A stretch of DNA of 64,000 bases from Malus domestica (lineage: Eukaryota; Streptophyta; Magnoliopsida; Rosales; Rosaceae): the NCBI RefSeq assembly GCF_042453785.1, contig NC_091666.1, positions 28,354,501 through 28,418,500 on the forward strand, in the 5' to 3' direction. The position numbers and the translations under genes are program-made. The notes under the pieces were generated by a model. That model saw nothing but the letters and a program-made list of their open reading frames with translations, was not told the origin of the DNA and searched no databases. This document shows, piece after piece, positions 25,633 to 36,436 of this stretch. Positions within the stretch are counted from its first letter, which is position 1, and each line of letters opens with the position of its first letter.

Positions 25633-25935
25633 GTAAGTATTGAGTATTTTTATTTCTACTTCTTATCTTTCAATTAGTTAAGCTATAATTTTAGGGTTCT
25701 CCTTCTGGCGCTAAGATAAAGGTATTTTGGAAACTCTGTGCAATGATTTGGTTTGATTATTTAGGGTTTTGATCAATGGCAAGCCCAAAAGGCCTAACTA
25801 TCTGCCTCTGGAGGCATGCCAATTCCTTTTGATTATCATATCATTCTTTCTCAGACTCTTAGTCTTATCTTTTTGGAACTCCTCTGACTGATATCTAGAT
25901 TTGTGCTTCCCCATGGGGTTTCTCTTGGTGTTTTA

Positions 25936-26244
25936 GCTTTGTTCATTAGTTTCGCTTCAACGGTATACAAAAACATTATCTTCAAAGCAGAGGACATCCT
26001 TAGTTGAAAAATCAAGGCAGAAGGCTCAGGAAAGAATAAGAACTGTGACTGATATAGCTTTGCAGGTCATGAAAGGTTTAGTTTCTTTTACACATGTTGC
26101 AATAATTCTTCTTGCTCATTTGATTTACTATTGCAGGCTATGAAAAAATACCTGTATGATAATGATCATGTGCTTGCTACATGTGGAATTTCTATAAATA
26201 AGGACTTGACTCAGGTCAAGGGCCGTGTTCTTGAGACTCCGAAG
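25936..26244 (+). pseudogene. Argonaute (AGO4-clade) fragment, two exons
   Basis: Exon about 25936-26065 reads CSLVSLQRYTKTLSSKQRTS then LVEKSRQKAQERIRTVTD. Exon 26137-26244 reads AMKKYLYDNDHVLATCGISI then NKDLTQVKGRVLETPK and ends at a GT donor. This is the linker after the PAZ domain in AGO4/6/16-type proteins, which act in RNA-directed DNA methylation. PAZ and PIWI domains are not found. It lies about 300 bp after the PP2A fragment in the same orientation. Confidence 0.82.
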
Positions 26245-26833
26245 GTAAACTGTCACTTTATATATGGGCTCTGTGGGGTGGTGGGGGGGATTTGCGACTT
26301 GGATATTTCAAATGAGCTCAATAGGTTGTATTGAGTGCACAAATGAGCTCAATATGGCTCATCGGTTATAGAGAATTAGAATTTGCGACTTGGATATTTC
26401 AAATGACTAACATACAGTAATCAATTTAACTTTTCTTCCCTGTCAATTTTAGTGCTTTTTCTTTTCTTATTACTTTTAGGAGTTAATTTTTGAGATATTT
26501 TATGACTAACAAACTTGAATTTTTTGCTATTTAGTAGTGAATTTGTAGCACAGTGGAAATATGTGGAATGAGGGCAATGTCTTCTACTTGCTCATCCAAA
26601 GGTTCCAATTTTTTGCATTCTTTTGGGGTTTTTTTTTCTTAATTTTATTTATGAAATTAGATGACTAATTTTTAAATAATGAGAAATTAGTTCTTCGCTG
26701 TGAAATGTTCATTTTTCGATGTTTCTATTAAAACAATGAAATCTTAATCTTCTATCAAATGGGCTGTAATTTCATATGTTTTAATGTAAACAGTTCACTG
26801 ATTATGGTTGTAGTGGGTTGGTCTGAATTGCAG

Positions 26834-26950
26834 GATTATTAAGGTCTGGAAAAGTTGCAGCCTGAGATGGACCAACTATCTGAGGCCAAACTTGAAGAGA
26901 GGTCTTTTATCATAATATGAGGAGAAGATATGCGGGATGAAGAGGTGAGC
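26834..26950 (+). pseudogene. R2R3-MYB DNA-binding domain fragment
   Basis: After an AG acceptor the sequence encodes GLLRSGK, then SCSLRWTNYLRPNLKRGLL in a frame shifted by one missing base in the GKSC motif, then a TAA. This is the end of the R2 repeat and start of R3 of plant R2R3-MYB factors. The intron position before GLLRSGK agrees with the common MYB gene structure. The invariant recognition-helix Arg (SCRLRW) is Ser here. Confidence 0.82.
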
Positions 26951-27832
26951 GAGAGAAACAGTGAGGTTTTATTTTCTGCTTTGTGTCTGTTGAGTAGGTG
27001 TGGGATTTAGTTTCATGCCAGGGGTTGTAATGGGTGGATTTGATGTAAAATTTCTTTTCGAATTTCAATCCCCCCTAAATCTCTTCATTCCAACCAAACA
27101 TTTGAGGATTTGGTTTTAATTGTTTGTTTGGACTTTTGAGCTTTTGACCAATTATTTGGATGCTAGGAAAATTTACATGCTATTTGGATACTAGGAATAT
27201 TCATGGAACTCAAACAAGATTGTTTCATAATTTTTTGAGAAATGTGGAATTTCGTTTCAGATGGTATTGACTATTTTTCAAAATCCTATAATCTGATCGG
27301 AGTTCTGAATTTCCATTAAGATCAATATTAGTTGTTTTTGGTTCAAGAAATTCCAACATTCTTTGTTGGTCCTTGAAATTTTCATTAGCATGGAGTATAG
27401 TGGTTTTTGGGGCAGGTTTGCATGGAAGATGAGAAGACAATCTCTGTGTCCCTCGAAACAAGTATTTTGGGAAGCTCGATGATTTGTCTATGTTTCGCGA
27501 ACAGGGTTCATTTTCTAAATGTTAATATTTAGTGTATTTACACTCAGGTGTTAAGTCATACATATATAGATGTATGCATGTTCTTTGTTTTCCCCATAAT
27601 TTTCATATAATTTATGAAGAATGTATATGAACGACAATGATCGAGTGGATTATGCAAGTCTCACCATATAAACTGTAAATTCTACATGATTGTTCTCCTT
27701 TCCCCTCTCAAAACACAGTTTGGGTGGATTAACTAAGATATGTGTAGTTAATCTGTTTGTTTGTCTACAAGTCATGGTTTAGAACTTTTGATGCTTGGTG
27801 ACTAACAATGTAACATATAATTAATGGGGCAG

Positions 27833-28168
27833 GCAGTGACACATATTTGGGCAGGGCTTGGAGAGGCAGACCCCATATGGTGTATGCCTACACCAACATG
27901 ACCAAGGTGGTTAACCTTGCCGGCTGGAGCGACGATAACTACCCTGAATGTAACAAGTTAGCAGATTATGTCATTTAAAACATGATTAAGCATTTTCATA
28001 TAATTAGTTTTGAGAGTTAATAATATAATTTGAAATTGCAGCAATGTGGCCTGCGGAGAGTACAAGTGCATGGGTCCAGGTTCAAGTACATATAATGAGA
28101 GAAATTTGAGCAAATAACTGACTGACAAACAAGTCAAGCCTTTCATTAGCCTTGGATATATTCAAGGT
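27833..28168 (+). pseudogene. Pectinesterase C-terminal fragment
   Basis: The first exon reads SDTYLGRAWRGRPHMVYAYT then NMTKVVNLAGWSDDNYPE and covers the YLGR(A/P)W active-site motif. After an intron with AG at about 28041 it reads NVACGEYKCMGPGSSTYNE, then RNLSK and TAA, then LTDKQVKPFISLGYIQG. Pectinesterases de-esterify cell-wall pectin. The TAA and missing N-terminal two-thirds make this a dead fragment. It lies about 590 bp from the composite LINE. Confidence 0.85.
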
Positions 28169-28777
28169 ATGGTTGCTTCCTCCTCCAAATCCAAAAGTGT
28201 AGTTATATATATATATATATATATATATTACATATGTACACTACTAATTTTGTTAGTACTAGGGAAATAGTTGATTTTTCTACGTGCACATATACATATA
28301 TAGGTTCGATTAAAAAATTCTGTCAATTGAAAATGATACTTTATGTTATCATTTACTTGGTACGTGAAGATGTTTCATTTTGAAAATAAAAGATAGACTA
28401 TATACTTGGAACAAAATTCTGGAGACTGTTGAGGTGTGCCTTTGGATGCTAACTTGGTTCTTAGAGACTGTTTTGCATTGCTTCTTTCCTTACTACGTTA
28501 TATGATATGGACATAATTTTTTGTTTGTCATTTTGGAGGTTTTCTGGACCCTTGATTTTTTAACGTGCATTTGAGCTTTTCTGTTAAATAGCGTAGAATT
28601 GAGTACATGCTGATGGTCTCAATGAAAGAAGGTCATCATATATGGTAGAAATTGGTTTGAATTTCTGATGTCGTGTGAATGGGTTTTAAAATTTTTCAAA
28701 CCACTATATTATCTTTTTAGTAAGCAATGAACATTCACAGAAGATGCAGTTTGGTTTCCTGTTGAAAATTTTAGTAC

Positions 28778-29400
28778 AACAACAACAACAACAACAACAA
28801 AGCCTTTTCCCACTAAGTGGGGTCGGCTATATGAATCCTAGAACGCCATTGCGCTCGGTTTTGTGTCATGTCCTCCGTTAGATCCAAGTACTCAAGTCTT
28901 TTCTTAGGGTCTCTTCCAAAGTTTTCCTAGGTCTTCCTCTACCCCTTCGGCCCTGAACCTCTGTCCCGTAGTCACATTTTCGAACCGGAGCGTCAGTAGG
29001 CCTTCTTTGCACATGTCCAAACCACCGGAACCGATTTTCTCTCATATTTCCTTCAATTTTGGCTACTCCTACTTTACCTCGGATAACCTCATTCCCAATC
29101 TTATCCTTTCTCGTGTGCCCATACATCCCACGAAGCATCCTCATCTCCGCTACACCCATTTTGTGTACGTTGATGCTTCACTACCCAACATTCTGTGCCA
29201 TACAACATCGCTGGCCTTATTGCCGTCCTATAAAATTTTCTCTTGAGCTTCAGTGGCCTACGACGGTCACACAACACGCCGGATGCACTCTTACACTTCA
29301 TCCATCCAGCTTGTATTCTATGGTTGAGATCTCCATCTAATTCTCCGTTCTCTTGCAAGATAGATCTTAGGTAGCGAAAACGGTCACTTTTTGTGATCTT
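28778..29400 (-). pseudogene. Second partial LINE 3' end and (TTG)n tail of right composite
   Basis: On the minus strand it reads from [20 protein letters not shown] through [15 protein letters not shown] to the TTG tail, with a frameshift near 29160 in the VKHQ region. It shares the CDRRRPL variant with the left composite's tail, showing that the two composites descend from one founder fusion. Confidence 0.8.
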
Positions 29401-29433
29401 CGCTAGATTGCTCCGGTTATTAGTGTGGATAAG

Positions 29434-29440
29434 TATATAA
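29434..29440 (+). promoter_or_regulatory. Candidate TATA box of the antisense unit
   Basis: TATATAA lies about 2.8 kb upstream of the coiled-coil ORF in its orientation, at the edge of the passenger. Together with AATAAA at 32956-32961 it would frame a separate Pol II transcript. This is inferred from motifs only. Confidence 0.35.
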
Positions 29441-29455
29441 ATGGATAGAGATAGG

Positions 29456-29640
29456 AAAGCAAACACAAGATGTACGTGGTTCACCCAGATTGGCTACGTC
29501 CACGGAATAGATGAGTTCTCATTAATTGTGAAGGGTTTACACAAAAGCAAACACAAGATGTACGTGGTTCACCCAGATTGGCTACGTCCACGGAATAGAG
29601 GAGTTCTCATTAATTGTGAAGGGTTTACACAAGTACATAG
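29456..29640 (+). repeat. 88 bp tandem duplication specific to the right composite
   Basis: The segment 'GCAAACACAAGATGTACGTG' through 'TTAATTGTGAAGGGTTTACAC' occurs twice, offset 88 bp. The left copy has it once (about 5335-5430). Confidence 0.8.
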
Positions 29641-30899
29641 GTTCAAGCTCTCCTTTAGTGAGTACAAGTGAATGATTTAGTACAAATGACATTAGGAAAT
29701 ATTGTGGGAGAATGATCTCGTAGCCACGAAACTTCTAAGTACCGGAGTGTGGTATCGTCTTGACTTGCCTTATCTGTCTCATAGGTAGATGTGGCATCTT
29801 CTCTGGAAGTACTCTTCTTCCATCCAGGGGTGGTATCTGTAACTGGTGGAGATGCACAAGGTAATGTATCAATTTCACTTGAAGCTTACTTGTAGTTTCA
29901 TGCTTGGTCAAGCGCGATACAAACCATGTAGTAGGAGTCCCCCAAGTCGCCGAGCTAGGCGATCTGCTGAAAGAGGTGACAGACAAGGTAAGCAATCAGA
30001 GCTCCGGCTGATTGTTCACATTCTCCCTATCTTGCAGGCAGCATGAAGGATAAAGAGAAGAAAAATGAGGAGAGATGATATGGGATACTTTTGCTTTTGA
30101 AGAAGTAACTTTCCACAGGCTTATTCTTGAACTGGGCTGGAGGGTTTTCTGGTTTCCTCCAGAGTATAAGGCCGACTGAAGAATTTGAGGGTCAAAACAA
30201 GTCCATCAAATCTAGAGTACGTTCGACCCTGCTGATATGGGATACTTTTGCTTTTGACAGAGTAGTGGATGTATCGGCACGTGTGCTGTTACGCTTGTCT
30301 CCACATGCTTCCTTGTATCCTTCTCACTTGCCCTATTTGTTCCTCAGGCAGATGCGGTATCTTCCCTGGAAGCATAAGATGTTGAAGATGAGTACTCGAG
30401 AGCAATGCCAGGTAAGTAATCAGGTAAGGGGTTCCAGGCAGTCAGTTCCTGCCTGGAAGCTTGATTCCAAGTGCTGACTGATTGCTCTCTTTCTCCTTGT
30501 CTTGCAGGTAAGAACAAGGCTAAAGGAAAAAACAGGGAAAAAGCATGATATGGGATACTCTTGCTTTTAACCCTGATGATATGAGATATTCTTGCTCTAG
30601 TATAGCTTGTTTACAGAGGTATTATCGGGGGGAAAGAAAGCTGAATATTTCGAAAGGCTTCGTTGGGAGTGCCCTCTCAGATAAGAGAAAGGGTTGAGCA
30701 TTTTTGCAGGTCTGCCTGTCCGTTAGGGATGGAGGTCGACATATATAGGAGTCTCCCTAACATCAAGTAATAATGCTATTCCTTTACCCTGCTTGGTTAT
30801 AGCACGGTAGTGGGAGCTGCCAGCTTCACATGTTTTAACTTTGTCAGAGCACTTTGAAAAGTGGTCTGTGGTATCTGGAAAGCTGATGTTGCGTGTGAA

Positions 30900-32080
30900 G
30901 ATTACAGACAAGCTTTATCCAAGGAGATCCAGCTCTTGAAGTTGGGAAAGTGGTGCCTCTTCAATTTTCGAACAAGCAATCCTGTCGGGGATCTGGCTCT
31001 CGAGATTCGGAGAACGATGCCTCTTCGATTTTTGAGAAAGCAATCCTGCTGGGGGTCTGGCTCTCGAGATTCGGAGAGCGGTGTCTCTTCGATTTTTGGG
31101 AAAGTAATCATGTTGGGAGTCTGGCTCTTGAGATTCGGAGGGCGGTGCCTCTTCGATTTTGGAGCAAGCAATCTTGTTGGGAGTGTTTTCTCGAATGTGA
31201 GTAAAGGTTGGACGTGTGTGCTAGTCTACCTTGCCACGAAGCACAGAGGTTGACACACGGGGACTTTCCAATTATCCAGCAGTGGTACTGTTCCTTTACC
31301 CTCTCTTCGATTTTTGAGAAAGTAATCATGTTGGGAGTCTGGCTCTCGAGATTCGGAGGGCGGTGCCTCTTCGATTTTGGAGCAAGCAATCTTGTTGGGA
31401 GTGTTTTCTCGAATGTGAGTACAGGTTGGGCATGTTTGCTAGTCTACCTTGCCACGAAGCACAGAGGTTGACACATCGGGACTTTCCAATTATCCAGCAG
31501 TGGTACTGTTCCTTTACCCTTGTGGGTAATAATATGGTAGCTAGACCTTCAAAATTTATGTGTTTAAACTTTGTTAGTGTTGTTTCTTTGCAATTCTTTT
31601 ACCCTTCTTGGTCAGAGCGATGTAGTGGGAGCTGCAAGCTTCACGTGTCTCAACTTTGTCAGAGAACTTTGGCAAAGTTATCTGTGGTACCCATGAGCTA
31701 CTGTTGCGTGTGGGAAGTGGGTGATTGAACAGTACGATTCATGTGCTTTCTACTTCGTCAGAAATCTTCGACAGAATGCCCATAATTTCCGCAAAGCTGA
31801 GTGTGCGTGTGACAGGTGCTGACAAGGCTGGAAAAGTAGGTGCCTCTTCGATTTCTGAGATCGGCCCTCGTGGTCTCTGAGCATCCCAGCTTTTGAGAAA
31901 GCAAGCCTCTTCGATTTCTAAGATCGGCCTTCGTGGTCTTTGAGCAGCCCAGCTTTTGAGAAAGCAAACGCCTCTTCGATTTCTGAGATCGACCCTCGTG
32001 GTCTCTGAGCAGCCCAGCTTTTGAGAAAGCAAACGCCTCTTCGATTTCTGAGCAGGCGCCTCTTCGATTTCTGAAGCTTC
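30900..32080 (-). repeat. Tandem repeats A and B in the right composite
   Basis: These are the reverse-complement equivalents of the left arrays: type-B units at about 30940-31500 and type-A units at about 31840-32080. The roughly 914 bp duplication of the left copy is absent here, explaining a shorter passenger (about 3.7 kb against 4.2 kb). Confidence 0.75.
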
Positions 32081-32213
32081 GTCGAGTGCAGATTTTTATA
32101 GGGGCTGACATTAAGTTCCAAAGCACACTTGAATATCCACCAGTAGAAGCTCCATTCTTGCACTTCTAAGATCTTGATTTGTCCGACCTCTTCTCTCTTC
32201 AACACCTTTGAAA

Positions 32214-32888
32214 ATGTCTGGCCCCTCCGACCGTCGTTTTGACTTGAACCTTGTTGAAGAGGCAGCCCCGCCTTCTCCAGACAACATATGGCGCCCATCC
32301 TTCGTCTCCCCTACTGGTCCTCTTACCGTTGGGGATTCCGTGATGAAGAATGATATGACCGCTGCGGTAGTGGCCAGGAACCTTCTCACTCCCAAAGATA
32401 ACAGACTACTTTCCAAACGGTCTGATGAGTTGGCTGTTAAGGATTCTCTGGCTCTCAGTGTTCAGTGTGCAGGTTCTGTGTCTAATATGGCCCAACGCCT
32501 ATTTGCTCGAACCCGCCAAGTTGAATCATTGGCGGCTGAAGTGATGAGTCTCAAACAGGAGATTAGAGGGCTCAAGCATGAGAATAAACAGTTGCACCGG
32601 CTCGCACATGACTATGCTACAAACATGAAGAGGAAGCTTGACCAGATGAAGGAATCTGATGGTCAGGTTTTACTTGATCATCAGAGATTTGTGGGTTTGT
32701 TCCAAAGGCATTTATTGCCTTCGTCTTCTGGGGCTGTACCGCGTAATGAAGCTCCAAATGATCAACCTCTGATGCCTCCTCCTTCTAGGGTTTTGTCCAG
32801 TACTGAGGCTCCGAATGATCCTCCTCCGGTGCCTTCTCTTTCTGGGGCTCTACCGACTGCTGAGACTTCTCCTAAGCAACCTTTGTGA
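32214..32888 (+). CDS. Transposon-borne coiled-coil protein of unknown function (right copy)
   Basis: This 224-residue ORF has its ATG at 32214. It shares its architecture with the left copy: N-terminal RRFDLNLVEE, a central Leu/Lys/Glu-rich coiled coil at about residues 95-150 (LAAEVMSLKQEIRGLKHENK), and a Pro/Ser tail with EAPND repeats. No nuclear-export, membrane or catalytic motif stands out. It is antisense to the LINE ORF and about 260 bp from it tail-to-tail. AATAAA follows 68 bp after the stop. Conservation of an open frame in two inserted copies suggests either selection or recent spread; I cannot separate these. Confidence 0.7.
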   Translation: MSGPSDRRFDLNLVEEAAPPSPDNIWRPSFVSPTGPLTVGDSVMKNDMTAAVVARNLLTPKDNRLLSKRSDELAVKDSLALSVQCAGSVSNMAQRLFARTRQVESLAAEVMSLKQEIRGLKHENKQLHRLAHDYATNMKRKLDQMKESDGQVLLDHQRFVGLFQRHLLPSSSGAVPRNEAPNDQPLMPPPSRVLSSTEAPNDPPPVPSLSGALPTAETSPKQPL

Positions 32889-32955
32889 AGGCTCCCTCTT
32901 GTTTGTTTATTTTGACTCAAGTATATGTACATATTTGTAACTTATCGGGGATATC

Positions 32956-32961
32956 AATAAA
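32956..32961 (+). terminator. Candidate polyadenylation signal of the antisense unit
   Basis: AATAAA overlaps AATAAATAAGC downstream of the coiled-coil stop, with a T-rich stretch following. Confidence 0.4.
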
Positions 32962-33147
32962 TAAGCTTTCCTTCATTTCAACGTATTGTGTTAAATACAC
33001 CAAAGCCTTATTCGCTAAGTTCTTGAATTTTCTTTTGTTGAAGCTTGTATGTTGAAGCTTTGTGAGTGGAGCATATAGGTTGAGGTAGTGTTCCCTTAAT
33101 TTCCCGAGTGAGGAAAACTTCTTGGTTTGAGACTTGGAAAATCCAAG

Positions 33148-36100
33148 TCACTGAGTGGGATCGGCTATATGAATCTTAGAACGCCATTGTGTTCTGTCCT
33201 GTGTCATGTCCTCCGTTAGATCCAAGTACTCTAAGTCTTTTCTTAGGGTCTCTTCCAAAGTTTTCCTAGGTCTTCCTCTGCCCCTTCGGCCCTGAACCTC
33301 TGTCCCATAGTCGCATCTTCTAATCGGAGCGTCAGTAGGCCTTCTTTGCACATGTCCAAACCACCGTAACCGATTTTCTCTCATCTTTCCTTCTATTTCG
33401 GCTACTCCTACTTTACCCCGGATATCCTCATTCCTAATCTTATCCTTTCTCGTGTGCCCACACATCCAACGAAGCATCCTCATCTCCGCTACACCCATTT
33501 TGTGTACGTGTTGATGCTTCACCGCCCAACATTCTGTGCCATACAGCATCGCCGGCCTTATTGCCGTCCTATAAAATTTTCCCTTGAGCTTCAGTGGCAT
33601 ACGACGGTCACACAACACGCCGGATGCACTCTTCCACTTCATCCATCCAGCTTGTATTCTATGGTTGAGATCTCCATCTAATTCTCCATTCTTTTGCAAG
33701 ATAGATCCTAGGTAACGAAAACGGTCGCTCTTTGGTATTTCTTGATCTCCGATCCTCACCCCTAACTCGTTTTGGCCTCCATTTGCACTAAACTTGCACT
33801 CCATATATTCTGTCTTTGATCGGCTTAGGCGAAGACCTTTAGATTCCAACACTTCTCTCCAAAGGTTAAGCTTTGCATTTACCCCTTCCTGAGTTTCATC
33901 TATCAACACTATATCGTCTGCGAAAAGCATACACCAAGGAATATCACCTTGAATATGTCCTGTTAACTCATCCATTACCAACGCAAAAAGGTAAGGACTT
34001 AAGGATGAGCCTTGATGTAATCCTACAGTTATGGGAAAGCTTTCGGTTTGTCCTTCATGAGTTCTTACGGCAGTCTTTGCTCCTTCATACATATCCTGTA
34101 TAGCTTGAATATATGCTACTCGTACTCCTTTCTTCTCTAAAATCCTCCAAAGAATGTCTCTTGGGACCCTATCATACGCTTTTTCCAAATCTATAAAGAC
34201 CATGTGTAAATCCTTTTTCCCATCTCTATATCTTTCCATCAATCTTCGTAAGAGATAGATTGCCTCCATGGTTGAGCGCCCTGGCATGAACCCGAATTGG
34301 TTGTCCGAAACCTGTGTCTCTTGCCTCAATCTATGCTCAATGACTCTCTCCCAGAGCTTCATTGTATGACTCATTAGCTTAATACCCCTATAGTTCATGC
34401 AATTTTGTACATCGCCCTTATTCTTGTAGATAGGCACCAAAGTGCTCATTCGCCACTCATTCGGCATCTTCTTCGTTTTCAAAATCCTATTGAAAAGGTT
34501 AGTGAGCCATGTTATACCTGTCTCTCCCAAAACTTTCCACACTTCGATTGGTATATCGTCTGGGCCTACTGCTTTTCTATGCTTCATCTTCTTCAAAGCT
34601 ACACCCACTTCTTCCTTCCGGATTCTACGATAAAAAGAGTAGTTTCTACACTCTTCTGAGTTACTCAACTCCCCTAAAGAAGCACTCCTTTCATGTCCTT
34701 CATTGAAAAGATTATGAAAATAACTTTTCCATCTGTCTTTAACCGCGTTCTCTGTAGCAAGAACCTTTCCATCCTCATCCTTGATGCACCTCACTTGGTT
34801 TAGGTCCCTTGTCTTCTTGTCCCTTGCTCTAGCTAGTTTATAGATATCCAACTCTCCTTCTTTGGTATCTAGTCGCTTATACATATCGTCATAAGCCGCT
34901 AACTTAGCTTCTCTCACAGCTTTCTTCGCCTCTTGCTTCGCTTTTCTATACCTTTCACCATTTTCATCGGTCCTATCCTTGTATAAGGCTTTACAGCATT
35001 CCTTCTTAGCCTTCACCTTTGCTTGTACCTCCTCATTCCACCACCAAGATTCCTTTTGGTGTGGGGCAAAGCCCTTGGACTCTCCTAATACCTCTTTTGC
35101 TACTTTTCGGATACAACTAGCCATGGAATCCCACATTTGGTTAGCTTCCCCCTCTCTATCCCACACACACTGGGTGATTACTTTCTCTTTGAAAATGGCT
35201 TGTTTTTCTTCTTTTAGATTCCACCATCTAGTCCTTGGGCACTTCCAAGTCTTGTTCTTTTTTCTCACTCTTTTGATATGTACATCCATCACCAACAAGC
35301 GATGTTGATTAGCCACGCTCTCTCCTGGTATAACTTTGCAATCCTTACAAGTTATACGATCCCCTTTCCTCATTAGAAAAAAATCTATTTGTGTTTTTGA
35401 CGACCCACTCTTGTAGGTGATCACATGTTCTTCTCTCTTCTTAAAGAAGGTGTTGGCTAAGAAGAGATCATATGCCATTGCAAAATCTAAGATAGCTTCC
35501 CCATCCTCGTTTCTCTCCCCAAAACCATGGCCACCATGAAAACCTCCATAGTTGCCTGTCTCCCTGCCCACGTGTCCATTTAAATCTCCTCCTATAAATA
35601 ACTTCTCTGTCTGAGCAATTCCTTGCACCAAGTCTCCAAGGTCTTCCCAAAATTTCTCCTTCGAACTTGTATCCAACCCTACTTGAGGTGCGTACGCACT
35701 AATCACATTGATAAGTTCTTGTCCTATTACAATCTTGATTGCCATGATTCTATCTCCTACCCTCTTGACATCTACAACATCTTGTGTCAAGGTCTTGTCC
35801 ACGATGATGCCAACACCGTTTCTCGTTCTATTTGTGCCCGAATACCATAGTTTAAACCCTGAGTTTTCTAGATCCTTTGCCTTACGACCAACCCACTTAG
35901 TTTCTTGTAGGCACATAATATTTATCCTTCTCCTCACCATAACTTCTACTACTTCCATAGATTTTCCCGTCAAGGTTCCTATATTCCACGTTCCTAAACG
36001 CATTTTGCTCTCTTGAACTCTACCCTTCTGTCCTAGCTTCTTCACCCTTCCCCGTCTAATAGGATCAAAGTACTTCTTTTGTGTGTCCCGTGTAAAGTTG

Positions 36101-36306
36101 ATAGGAGCATATGCTCCCAAACAACTTTGAGTGGAGTCGTTCGAAAAGAAGTTTCTATAGCCCCCTTGCTCATTTAACACTGCATCCGGGTGCCGATGGA
36201 GATACAGCGACCCTTGCTCACTTATCACTGTGCTCAGGCCACACAGCGCGCCACTTACGGGTGACGCCCTAGCTTTAGCGCGATTTCGTTCTGGATTCAT
36301 TTTCAT
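33148..36306 (-). CDS. RTE-clade LINE ORF: endonuclease plus reverse transcriptase, 1052 residues, intact
   Basis: The N-terminal 100 residues are of unclear function. Residues about 103-345 form an APE-type endonuclease with TWNIGTL (N108), LQETKW (E135), GGDLNGH (239-245), D308 in QIDFF and H335 in NQHRL. Residues about 560-850 form the reverse transcriptase with [11 protein letters not shown] (D706), [10 protein letters not shown] and FADD (795-798). The C-terminus ends HIADPTQ. There is no stop or frameshift. Such proteins are often mis-annotated in plants as craniofacial development protein-like. Because the ORF is intact, this composite could supply its own machinery. The ATG at 36306 is followed by a second in-frame ATG two codons later, and either may be used. 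Confidence 0.93.
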   Translation of the reverse strand: MKMNPERNRAKARASPVSGALCGLSTVISEQGSLYLHRHPDAVLNEQGGYRNFFSNDSTQSCLGAYAPINFTRDTQKKYFDPIRRGRVKKLGQKGRVQESKMRLGTWNIGTLTGKSMEVVEVMVRRRINIMCLQETKWVGRKAKDLENSGFKLWYSGTNRTRNGVGIIVDKTLTQDVVDVKRVGDRIMAIKIVIGQELINVISAYAPQVGLDTSSKEKFWEDLGDLVQGIAQTEKLFIGGDLNGHVGRETGNYGGFHGGHGFGERNEDGEAILDFAMAYDLFLANTFFKKREEHVITYKSGSSKTQIDFFLMRKGDRITCKDCKVIPGESVANQHRLLVMDVHIKRVRKKNKTWKCPRTRWWNLKEEKQAIFKEKVITQCVWDREGEANQMWDSMASCIRKVAKEVLGESKGFAPHQKESWWWNEEVQAKVKAKKECCKALYKDRTDENGERYRKAKQEAKKAVREAKLAAYDDMYKRLDTKEGELDIYKLARARDKKTRDLNQVRCIKDEDGKVLATENAVKDRWKSYFHNLFNEGHERSASLGELSNSEECRNYSFYRRIRKEEVGVALKKMKHRKAVGPDDIPIEVWKVLGETGITWLTNLFNRILKTKKMPNEWRMSTLVPIYKNKGDVQNCMNYRGIKLMSHTMKLWERVIEHRLRQETQVSDNQFGFMPGRSTMEAIYLLRRLMERYRDGKKDLHMVFIDLEKAYDRVPRDILWRILEKKGVRVAYIQAIQDMYEGAKTAVRTHEGQTESFPITVGLHQGSSLSPYLFALVMDELTGHIQGDIPWCMLFADDIVLIDETQEGVNAKLNLWREVLESKGLRLSRSKTEYMECKFSANGGQNELGVRIGDQEIPKSDRFRYLGSILQKNGELDGDLNHRIQAGWMKWKSASGVLCDRRMPLKLKGKFYRTAIRPAMLYGTECWAVKHQHVHKMGVAEMRMLRWMCGHTRKDKIRNEDIRGKVGVAEIEGKMRENRLRWFGHVQRRPTDAPIRRCDYGTEVQGRRGRGRPRKTLEETLRKDLEYLDLTEDMTQDRTQWRSKIHIADPTQ

Positions 36307-36436
36307 AAGGATTCGACGTGATCATGGAGTGCCAGCTGTCGACTACCTGACGCCCTCCCCCTCCTCCTTTATCCGGGCTTGGGACCGGCAATGTAAGATA
36401 AACTTACACGGCGGAGTTTGTTGAAAATTTTAGTAC

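Larger units (their letters stand above)
28760..36436 (-). mobile_element. Composite RTE-type LINE, right copy, complete with 18 bp target duplication
   Basis: The direct repeat TGTTGAAAATTTTAGTAC occurs at 28760-28777 and 36419-36436. Between them, 28778-36418 (7641 bp), read on the minus strand, runs: RTE 5' leader ('CAAGCCCGGATAAAGG'), full endonuclease-RT ORF, antisense coiled-coil unit, second partial LINE 3' end, and (TTG)n tail at 28778-28800. A single long duplication around the whole composite, with the tail at one edge, means it was inserted as one RNA-copied unit by target-primed reverse transcription. It shares its internal order and junctions with the left copy. Confidence 0.9.

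Noticed and set aside
25125..28168. A single chimeric host gene made of PP2A, AGO, MYB and pectinesterase exons
   Set aside because: Frames are broken by stops and deletions in each piece, and no consistent splicing would give one open frame.
34405..36424. Plus-strand ORFs opposite the LINE ORF
   Set aside because: They are antisense shadows of the endonuclease-RT frame.
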